Assembly: GCA_937926325.1 (NCBI GenBank)
Contig: CALAZQ010000057.1
Location: 1-5,290, forward strand
Source of the DNA: an uncultured Planctomycetaceae bacterium
GTDB taxonomy: Bacteria; Planctomycetota; Planctomycetia; Pirellulales; UBA1268
Direction: 5' to 3'
Length of the DNA stretch: 5,290 bases
Part shown: positions 1-5,290 of the stretch, piece after piece
How the letters are laid out: each line of letters opens with the position of its first letter
Position numbering within the stretch: position 1 is the stretch's first letter
Position numbers and translations under genes: made by a program
Notes under the pieces: generated by a model
Database searches by the model: none
What the model was told of the DNA's origin: nothing
Seen by the model: the letters and a program-made list of their open reading frames with translations, nothing else

Positions 1-6
1 GGATGG

Positions 7-46
7 CATTGCAAGCCGCCGTTACGCGTCAGCGTAACGTGCAATG
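7..46 (-). other. Imperfect palindrome spanning the pyc stop codon
   Basis: Two nested 7-bp stems are visible. The inner stem pairs GTTACGC (21-27) with GCGTAAC (32-38) around a 4-base loop. The outer stem pairs CATTGCA (7-13) with TGCAATG (40-46), with an uneven internal loop of 7 bases on one side and 1 on the other. The pyc stop codon (22-24, TAA on the minus strand) lies inside the inner stem. No U-run follows on the minus strand in the six bases left, so a classical intrinsic terminator cannot be claimed. It could act as an mRNA 3'-end structure or a weak terminator, or it could be coincidental. The pairing is directly seen and its function is inferred. Confidence 0.5.
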
Positions 47-3000
47 AGCTCTCCCGCCTCCACCGGCGTGCCGGGTGATACGAGCACCTCGGCCAGGGTG
101 CCGTCCTGTTCGGCGTAGACGGTCGTCTCCATTTTCATCGCCTCGAGACTTAGCAGCTTGTCGCCCTTCTTGACGCTGTCACCCGGCTTGACGGCGACGG
201 TGACGATCAGGCCCGGCATTGGGGCGCCGATGTCGCGGGGATCGCCGACGACCGCCTTGGGCCGCTGCTGGATCGTGCCCTCGAGGGTGCGGTCGGCCAC
301 GGTCACGCTGCGGGGCTGGCCGTTGAGTTCGAAGAAGACTGTCCGGGTGCCGTCGGCATGGGGCTCGCCGACGGTCAGCAGCCGAATCACCAGGGTCTTG
401 CCCGGCTCGATGTCGACGAACAGTTCTTCGCCCGGCTTCGGCCCTTCGAGGAAGGCCGGGGTTGGCAGCACTGCCACGTCGCCATAGTCGGACCTGTGCC
501 GGGCGAAATCCTGGAAGACCCGCTCGTAGAGCAGCCATGAGGAGACTTCCCGAGGCGTCGCCTCGCGGCCGACGATCGTCGCCACCTCGGCCGCCGCCTC
601 GGCCATGTCGGCCGGCGGCAGGGTCGCGCCCGGCCGGCCGTCGATGATGGTCTGGTTGCGGACCACCCGGGCGACGACCTCGGGCGGAAAGCCACCCGGC
701 GGCTGACCCATGCGGCCCGAGAGCAGATCGACCACCGACTCGGGGAAGGCGATCTCGCGGGTGCTGGCGACCAGTTCGCCCGCCTGCATGTCGTTGGTCA
801 CCAGCAGCAGGGCAAGGTCACCCACTGCCTTACTGGTCGGCGTCACCTTCACGATGTCGCCGAGCAACTGATTCACTTCAGCGTAGGTGCGGCAGACGTC
901 CTCCCAGCGGTCGGCGAGGCCGAGAGCCCGGGCCTGCTCCAGCAGGTTGGTGAACTGGCCGCCGGGCATCTCATGCAAATAGAGGTCGGCGTCGGGAGCC
1001 TTCATGCCGCATTCAAACGGCGTGTAGTGGTCGCGGACCGCCAGCCAATAGTGGCTGAGCAGCCGCAGCGGTTCGGGGTCGAGGCCGGTGTCGATCTCGG
1101 TGTGGCGGGCCGCCTCGACAATCGCGTTGAGGTTCGGCTGGCTGGTCAGGCCCGAGAACGGTGCCATCGCGGCATCGACGGCACTGGCGCCGTTCCTGGC
1201 AGCCTCGAGGCAACTCGCCAGCGACGCCCCGGAGGTGTCGTGCGTATGGAAGTGAATCGGCAGGCCGATCTCCTCACGCAGGGCCTTGACCAGGCGGCCG
1301 GCGGCGAAGGGCTTGCAGAGGCCGGCCATGTCCTTGATGGCCAGCAGGTGGGCTCCCCGCTTTTCCAGTTCCTTGGCCAGGTCGACGTAGTACTTCAGCG
1401 TGTACTTGTCACGCTTCGGGTCGAGCACGTCGCCGGTGTAGCAGACCGCCGCCTCGCAGAGGCCGCCGCTGTCGCGAACCGCGGCGATCGCGACTTCCAT
1501 GTTCGGCACCCAGTTCAGCGGGTCGAACACCCGGAACAGGTCGATGCCGGCGGCGGCCGATTCCTTGACAAAGGCCTGCACCACGTTGTCGGGATAGTTG
1601 GTGTAGCCGACGGCGTTGCTCGCCCGCAGCAGCATCTGGAAGAGGACGTTTGGAATCTTCTCCCGCAGCCGCGTCAGCCGCTCCCAGGGGCACTCCTTCA
1701 GAAACCGCATTGCCGTGTCAAACGTGGCCCCGCCCCACATCTCCAGCGAGAACAGGCCGCCGGCCAGCCGAGCATAGGCGTCGGCCACGGCCAGCATGTC
1801 GTAGCTCCGCATGCGGGTGGCCAGCAGCGACTGGTGGGCATCCCGCATCGTGGTGTCGGTCAGCAGCAGGCCCTGGTGGTCCCGCACCCAGGCCGAAAAC
1901 TTTTCGGGGCCGAGCTCCAGCAGTCTGGTCCGGCTGCCGGCGGGCGGGTCTTGCTTGGGGTCGAAGGCGGGCACGACCGCGGGCGTTCGGCGGGCGACCG
2001 GCCGCCGGTTCTTCATCAGCGGGTTGCCGTTGACGATCGTTTCGGCCAGGAAGGTCAGCAAACGGGTCGCCCGGTCCTGCCGAACCGGGAAGTCGAACAG
2101 GCTCGGCGTCTCGTCGATGAACCGGGTGGTGCAGTTGCCGGCGAGGAATTCTGGGTGCGTGACCAGATTGATCAGGAAGGGAATGTTGGTCTTCACCCCG
2201 CGGACCCGGAACTCTTGCAGGCAGCGTTCGATGTGGCCGGCGGTTTCCGGGTGGGTGAGGCCGCGGGCGGTCACCTTGACCAGCAGCGAGTCGAAGTAGG
2301 GCGTGACCACGGCACCGGAGAAGGCGGTGCCGGCGTCGAGCCGAATGCCCATGCCGCTGGCCGAGCGGTAGGCGGTGATCCGGCCATAGTCGGGCAGGAA
2401 CCGGTTCTCGGGATCTTCGGTCGTGACGCGACACTGGATCGCCGCCCCCATCGTCCGAACGGCAGCCTGGTCGGGCAGGCCGATTTCGGGGTCAGAGAGC
2501 TTATGGCCGGCGGCAATTTGCAGCTGCCGCCGGACGATATCGATGCCGGTGATCTCCTCGGTCACCGTATGCTCGACCTGAATCCGCGGGTTGACCTCGA
2601 TGAAATAGAAGCGGTCGGCATCGGCATCAACCAGGAACTCAACCGTGCCGGCGTTTTCGTAGCGGGCGGTCCGGCCGATGGCCAGGGCGGACTCACAAAT
2701 CTGATCGCGTAAAGCCGGGGCGAGGTTCGGGGCTGGCGCCAGTTCGACCACCTTCTGGTGCCGCCGCTGTACCGAGCAGTCTCGTTCATAGAGATGGACG
2801 AGGTTGCCGTGGGTGTCGCCGAGCAGCTGCACCTCAATGTGGCGGGCCCGTTCGATGAACTTTTCGACAAAGACGCTGGTGCTGCCAAAGGCGGTCTTGC
2901 TCTCCCGCTGGGCACTCTCGAGGGCTCCGGGCAGTTCGTCCTTGCTGCGGACCACCCGCATACCGCGGCCGCCGCCGCCGTGGGCCGCCTTGAGGATGAC

Positions 3001-3471
3001 GGGATAGCCGAGGCCGTCGGCGATGGCGAGGGCGTCGTCGAGGCTTTCGACCGCCTTGGGCGAGCCGGCCAGAATCGGCACCCCGGCCCGCTGGGCCAGG
3101 TCGCGGGCGGCGGTTTTGTCGCCCAGGTTTTCCAGGAGCTCGACCCGCGGGCCGACGAAGCTGATGCCGGCCTCGCCGCAGGCCCGGGCAAACTCGGCAT
3201 TCTCTGACAGAAAGCCATAGCCCGGGTGAATGGCATCAACACCGTGTGCCCGGGCAAGCGCGACGATGCCCTCGATGTCGAGGTAGCTTCGCAGCGGCTC
3301 TCCCGACTTGCCGATCAGGTAGGCCTCGTCGGCCTTGAACCGATGGAGGGCGAAGCGGTCTTCATGGGCATAGATGGCCACCGTCCGCATGCCCAGTTCG
3401 TGGGCCGAGCGGAAGATGCGGATGGCGATCTCGCTGCGGTTGGCGACGAGGAGTTTGCGGATGGGCTGCAT
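22..3471 (-). CDS. pyc: Pyruvate carboxylase, single-chain biotin enzyme
   Basis: This cytoplasmic enzyme makes oxaloacetate from pyruvate, bicarbonate and ATP and so refills the TCA cycle. At 1149 residues it matches the usual length of one-chain pyruvate carboxylases, and all domains are present in order. The biotin carboxylase / ATP-grasp part (about 1-455) has a Gly-rich loop KAAHGGGGRGM (161-171) and the signature EVNPRIQVEH (292-301), with Arg296 as the likely catalytic arginine. The carboxyltransferase barrel (about 530-820) has TDTTMRDAHQSLLATR (538-553). Its expected metal ligands are Asp544, Lys713 (carbamylated in the family; AIKDMAG), His742 and His744 (HFHTHD), with the catalytic Thr near 877 (VTPTSK). 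The central allosteric/tetramer region is split (about 455-530 and 1005-1070). The C-terminal biotin carrier domain (about 1080-1149) has EAMKMET with biotinyl Lys1113. The ATG at 3471 gives the family's typical N-terminus (IRKLLVANRSEIAIR), and no clear Shine-Dalgarno precedes it. tsaB lies 115 bases upstream on the same strand. The motifs distinguish it from acetyl- or propionyl-CoA carboxylase subunits and from separate oxaloacetate decarboxylase subunits. Confidence 0.98.
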   Translation of the reverse strand: MQPIRKLLVANRSEIAIRIFRSAHELGMRTVAIYAHEDRFALHRFKADEAYLIGKSGEPLRSYLDIEGIVALARAHGVDAIHPGYGFLSENAEFARACGEAGISFVGPRVELLENLGDKTAARDLAQRAGVPILAGSPKAVESLDDALAIADGLGYPVILKAAHGGGGRGMRVVRSKDELPGALESAQRESKTAFGSTSVFVEKFIERARHIEVQLLGDTHGNLVHLYERDCSVQRRHQKVVELAPAPNLAPALRDQICESALAIGRTARYENAGTVEFLVDADADRFYFIEVNPRIQVEHTVTEEITGIDIVRRQLQIAAGHKLSDPEIGLPDQAAVRTMGAAIQCRVTTEDPENRFLPDYGRITAYRSASGMGIRLDAGTAFSGAVVTPYFDSLLVKVTARGLTHPETAGHIERCLQEFRVRGVKTNIPFLINLVTHPEFLAGNCTTRFIDETPSLFDFPVRQDRATRLLTFLAETIVNGNPLMKNRRPVARRTPAVVPAFDPKQDPPAGSRTRLLELGPEKFSAWVRDHQGLLLTDTTMRDAHQSLLATRMRSYDMLAVADAYARLAGGLFSLEMWGGATFDTAMRFLKECPWERLTRLREKIPNVLFQMLLRASNAVGYTNYPDNVVQAFVKESAAAGIDLFRVFDPLNWVPNMEVAIAAVRDSGGLCEAAVCYTGDVLDPKRDKYTLKYYVDLAKELEKRGAHLLAIKDMAGLCKPFAAGRLVKALREEIGLPIHFHTHDTSGASLASCLEAARNGASAVDAAMAPFSGLTSQPNLNAIVEAARHTEIDTGLDPEPLRLLSHYWLAVRDHYTPFECGMKAPDADLYLHEMPGGQFTNLLEQARALGLADRWEDVCRTYAEVNQLLGDIVKVTPTSKAVGDLALLLVTNDMQAGELVASTREIAFPESVVDLLSGRMGQPPGGFPPEVVARVVRNQTIIDGRPGATLPPADMAEAAAEVATIVGREATPREVSSWLLYERVFQDFARHRSDYGDVAVLPTPAFLEGPKPGEELFVDIEPGKTLVIRLLTVGEPHADGTRTVFFELNGQPRSVTVADRTLEGTIQQRPKAVVGDPRDIGAPMPGLIVTVAVKPGDSVKKGDKLLSLEAMKMETTVYAEQDGTLAEVLVSPGTPVEAGELIARYADA

Positions 3472-3586
3472 GGCACCGACATGGGGGAGAAAAACTGACC
3501 GACCGCCCGCAATCGTACCCTGCCTGCTGGAGACGGCCTACCGGCAGCCGCGTGCCAAGCGAAAACCGCTCACGCACCGCTCGCCT

Positions 3587-4318
3587 TCAAACCTTCCTCT
3601 CTTCGGCGTAGCTCGCCCGGAGATAGATCGGCACGACCGCCGCGGCATCAACCAGTTCATGGCGGTCCGCTGCTGCCAGGCCGAGACGGGCGACCGTGGC
3701 GGCGGCCGGCTGCCACGATTCCGGTGGGGCGATTCGCAGATCGGGCCGGTGCCTCGGCAACTCGGCGATGACCGGCTCGGCCAGCGACAGCCCCGGCCCG
3801 GTAACCAGAGCCTCTGGCGGCAGGCCCTGCTGCCAGGCCTCGGGGGTGACAAGCCCGATTACTTTAAGCTGCCAGTGGATTTCTGTGACAGCCGTCGCCT
3901 CGGCCGATTCACCGGGATCGGCGGTGACCGCATACAGCTCGCCCCGACCGGCGTCGAAAACGACCTGCACAGGGCTGACCGGGCCGCCGGAAGCTACTGC
4001 CTGGGCTGCCAGGCAGGCGGCGGTCGGGATGGCCGCGATGGGGCAGTCGGCCGCCCAGGCAATCGCCTTGGCCGTGGTGACGCCCACCCGAAGCCCAGTA
4101 AACGGCCCGGGGCCGATTGCAACCGAAACGAGGTCGACGTCGGCGAGGGGCCAGCCGGCATCCTCGGTCAGCTGTACGACGGCAGGAATGAGCCGGCGGC
4201 CGTGGTCGCCCCCTGGGGGGAAGGTGATCTCCCGCACCTGGCTTGACAGCGTCCCGACGGCCACGCTGCCGGGGCTGCTACTGGTCTCGATGGCAACAAA
4301 TCGACCGGTGGTGGACAT
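3587..4318 (-). CDS. tsaB: tRNA t6A biosynthesis protein TsaB
   Basis: TsaB is the non-catalytic, Hsp70/actin-fold partner of TsaD. With TsaD and TsaE it transfers threonylcarbamoyl from TsaC/Sua5-made threonylcarbamoyl-AMP to A37 of ANN-decoding tRNAs in the cytoplasm. The 243-residue length fits the family (about 220-240). Visible marks are the N-terminal strand-loop AIETSSSPGSVAV (9-21), the hallmark GPGPFTGLRVGVTTAKAIA (69-87), IPTAACLA (96-103), DAGRGELYAV (121-130), a TGPGL turn, and the closing VPIYLRASYAEERK typical of TsaB tails. The metal-binding HxxxH of TsaD is absent, as expected for TsaB rather than TsaD. There is no C-terminal RimI acetyltransferase fusion. The ATG at 4318 places the first beta strand at residue 7. 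The only purine-rich stretch upstream (AAGGA) ends about 13 bases from the ATG, too far for a normal Shine-Dalgarno. The gene is divergent from the phosphoesterase gene and possibly co-transcribed with pyc. The gap to pyc (3472-3586) shows no promoter or terminator I would defend. Confidence 0.95.
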   Translation of the reverse strand: MSTTGRFVAIETSSSPGSVAVGTLSSQVREITFPPGGDHGRRLIPAVVQLTEDAGWPLADVDLVSVAIGPGPFTGLRVGVTTAKAIAWAADCPIAAIPTAACLAAQAVASGGPVSPVQVVFDAGRGELYAVTADPGESAEATAVTEIHWQLKVIGLVTPEAWQQGLPPEALVTGPGLSLAEPVIAELPRHRPDLRIAPPESWQPAAATVARLGLAAADRHELVDAAAVVPIYLRASYAEERKV

Positions 4319-4334
4319 CGTTTAGAAGGGTTCC

Positions 4335-4362
4335 TTGACCGTCGCGAAGCCGGCAGCATACT
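4335..4362 (+). promoter_or_regulatory. Candidate sigma-70-type promoter for the phosphoesterase gene
   Basis: A -35-like TTGACC (4335-4340, 5 of 6 consensus matches) and a -10-like CATACT (4357-4362, 4 of 6) are separated by 16 bases, followed by a locally AT-rich run (CTTTTTATT). This would start transcription near 4369 and leave a leader of about 95 bases before the GTG start. It is the best plus-strand promoter match in the divergent region. No equally good match was found for tsaB on the minus strand. This is a by-eye call, and promoter consensus in planctomycetes is not well settled. Confidence 0.4.
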
Positions 4363-4409
4363 TTTTATTGGGAGACCGTGAGCGGGCATCGCCACACGGC
4401 TGCCGCCCC

Positions 4410-4429
4410 GTTGGATCGCCCTATCCAAC
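4410..4429 (+). other. Leader hairpin upstream of the phosphoesterase gene
   Basis: GTTGGAT (4410-4416) pairs perfectly with ATCCAAC (4423-4429), a 7-bp stem with a 6-base loop. It lies between the candidate promoter and the ribosome binding site. Part of the left arm, GGATCG (4413-4418), can instead pair with CGATCC (4440-4445), giving a mutually exclusive fold. No T-run follows, so it is not an intrinsic terminator. It could equally be a palindromic protein-binding site between divergent genes. The pairing is seen and any role is inference. Confidence 0.4.
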
Positions 4430-4451
4430 CATTCGAGGCCGATCCGATGGC

Positions 4452-4460
4452 AGGGAAGGA
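4452..4460 (+). promoter_or_regulatory. Ribosome binding site fixing the GTG start
   Basis: The purine-rich AGGGAAGGA ends three bases before the GTG at 4464, and its AGGGA part sits seven bases away. It is the only good Shine-Dalgarno-like sequence near a start in this window. It supports GTG 4464 over the in-frame TTG at 4335. Confidence 0.55.
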
Positions 4461-4463
4461 TTT

Positions 4464-5234
4464 GTGAAGCTCGCGATCATCAGTGATATCCACGGCAATC
4501 TTGAAGCCCTTTCGGCCGTGCTTGAGGACATCGATCAGCAGAAAGTCGATGCTCTTTATTGCCTGGGTGATGTGGTCGGCTATGGGCCCGACCCCTGCGA
4601 GTGCCTGTCGCTGGTACGGCAGCGATGTCAGCGGGTGATTTTGGGCAACCATGACCAGGGTGCCCTGTTCGATCCGGAGGGGTTCAACATCGGAGCTGAG
4701 CGGGCGATCCGCTGGACCCGCGAGCAGCTTGAGCGGCATGACCAGCGGCTGCGGCATCCCGATGACAGCCTGAGCGACTTTCTCGGAGAATTGCCGCGGA
4801 GCTTCAAGGAAGACGACACGCTCTTCGTTCACGGATCGGCCCGGCGGCCACTCGATGAATATGTCTTTCCGGAGGACATTTATAATCCGTTGAAGCTGAA
4901 GCACATTTTTGAACTCGTGCAGCGGCTCTGTTTTCAGGGCCACACCCACATTCCCGGCGTCTTCACTCTGGCACCGGAGTTTGTGGCCGCGGCGGTTGGG
5001 CCCGGCACCACCGAGGTGCGGATGACCTTGCCGACGACCAAGGCGATGATCAACGTCGGCTCCGTCGGACAGCCCCGGGACAACGACCCGCGGTCGTGTT
5101 ATGTCGTCGTTGAAGATTTTGAGCGGGTCCGTTTTCGTCGGATTCCCTACGACACCCAGGCGACGGCGGCGAAGATTCACGCCATCCCCGACCTCGACAA
5201 CTTTCTCGGCGACCGGCTGCTGCTGGGCCGGTAG
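4464..5234 (+). CDS. Calcineurin-like metallophosphoesterase, YfcE/MJ0936-type
   Basis: A 256-residue cytoplasmic two-metal phosphoesterase; no signal peptide or membrane segment is seen. All superfamily motifs are intact: SDIHGN with Asp8 and His10, [11 protein letters not shown] with Asp36, LGNHD with Asn62 and His63, VHGS with His123, and QGHTHIPG with His160 and His162. The late [19 protein letters not shown] block (197-215) is typical of the YfcE-like (Metallophos_2) branch. It is longer than YfcE itself (about 180 residues), because a mostly helical segment (about 75-118) sits between GNHD and VHGS and could shape the substrate pocket. Substrate is unknown: phosphodiesters, nucleotides or phosphoproteins are all possible, and names such as 'protein phosphatase' would be over-reading. 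GTG at 4464 is chosen because the first strand (KLAIISD) follows at once and a good ribosome binding site precedes it. The gene is divergent from tsaB. It ends many more of its early codons in A or T than pyc does. Confidence 0.93.
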   Translation: MKLAIISDIHGNLEALSAVLEDIDQQKVDALYCLGDVVGYGPDPCECLSLVRQRCQRVILGNHDQGALFDPEGFNIGAERAIRWTREQLERHDQRLRHPDDSLSDFLGELPRSFKEDDTLFVHGSARRPLDEYVFPEDIYNPLKLKHIFELVQRLCFQGHTHIPGVFTLAPEFVAAAVGPGTTEVRMTLPTTKAMINVGSVGQPRDNDPRSCYVVVEDFERVRFRRIPYDTQATAAKIHAIPDLDNFLGDRLLLGR

Positions 5235-5251
5235 CGTGCGGCTAACTTCAC

Positions 5252-5281
5252 GGAAAGCTCGGGCGTCGTGCCCGACTTTCC
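5252..5281 (+). terminator. Strong hairpin after the phosphoesterase gene, probable terminator
   Basis: GGAAAG (5252-5257) pairs with CTTTCC (5276-5281), and TCGGGC (5259-5264) pairs with GCCCGA (5270-5275). This makes a 12-bp stem with one bulged C (5258) and a 5-base loop. It begins 17 bases after the stop codon. The GC-rich core is flanked by AAA on the left and CTTTCCTT on the right, resembling a weak, possibly bidirectional intrinsic terminator without a long U-run. A dispersed REP-like palindrome is the alternative. Confidence 0.55.
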
Positions 5282-5290
5282 TTGGGCGGA

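Noticed and set aside
973..2712. A 579-codon open frame on the plus strand, antisense to pyc
   Set aside because: It lies wholly inside the well-supported pyc coding sequence. Its product is a low-complexity Gly/Val/Arg/Gln-rich string with no recognisable domain. Long antisense frames of this kind are expected in GC-rich genes.
2967..2981. A short run of GCC triplets resembling a simple repeat
   Set aside because: On the minus strand it encodes the Gly-rich ATP-binding loop of pyruvate carboxylase (around residues 165-170), so protein function explains it.
3488..3496. A T-run on the minus strand just upstream of pyc, considered as a terminator for tsaB
   Set aside because: Only five consecutive T bases are present, and no stable stem immediately precedes them.
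3374..4246. A 290-codon plus-strand open frame across the pyc start and tsaB
   Set aside because: It is antisense to two genes with clear family motifs, has no domain of its own, and is rich in Arg, Gly and Pro, as GC-driven shadow frames are.
4351..4383. A minus-strand promoter for tsaB around a TATGCT-like -10
   Set aside because: The -10 match is only 4 of 6, and no acceptable -35 lies at the right distance (the hexamer there reads GCTCAC).
4335..4463. An upstream TTG start adding 43 residues to the phosphoesterase
   Set aside because: The added residues show no family similarity and overlap the candidate promoter. GTG 4464 has a good ribosome binding site and gives the normal N-terminus for the family.
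4365..5180. A 271-codon minus-strand open frame opposite the phosphoesterase
   Set aside because: The plus strand encodes every metallophosphoesterase motif. The minus-strand product has no recognisable motif.

Overview
This is an ordinary, gene-dense stretch of a GC-rich bacterial chromosome. It holds three complete protein-coding genes and no sign of mobile DNA, CRISPR, tRNA or rRNA. High GC, long GC-driven antisense open frames, weak or absent Shine-Dalgarno sequences before two of the three genes, and the style of the proteins suggest a planctomycete, perhaps of the Pirellulales. The protein features in question are a one-chain pyruvate carboxylase, a 243-residue TsaB, and a YfcE-like phosphoesterase ending in a G-S-V-G-Q-P-R-D block. 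The taxonomic call is an inference from protein flavour, not from a marker gene.

Layout. The minus strand carries pyc (22-3471), encoding a full-length pyruvate carboxylase. It also carries tsaB (3587-4318), encoding a subunit of the tRNA t6A-synthesis complex. tsaB lies upstream of pyc with a 115-base gap, so the two could be co-transcribed. A divergent 145-base region (4319-4463) separates tsaB from a plus-strand gene (4464-5234) for a calcineurin-like metallophosphoesterase. That region holds a plausible sigma-70-type promoter and a small hairpin in the presumed leader of the phosphoesterase gene. Inverted repeats sit at both outer ends. One (7-46) overlaps the pyc stop codon, and the other (5252-5281) lies just after the phosphoesterase stop and looks like a terminator.

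How the genes relate. Pyruvate carboxylase refills oxaloacetate from pyruvate, bicarbonate and ATP in the cytoplasm. TsaB is a scaffold partner of TsaD in making N6-threonylcarbamoyladenosine at position 37 of ANN-decoding tRNAs. The phosphoesterase has a complete two-metal active site but an unknown substrate. No pathway joins the three, and they look like neighbouring housekeeping genes. I found no convincing new system. The observations worth a second look are the two palindromes, the leader structure and the different codon use of the phosphoesterase gene.
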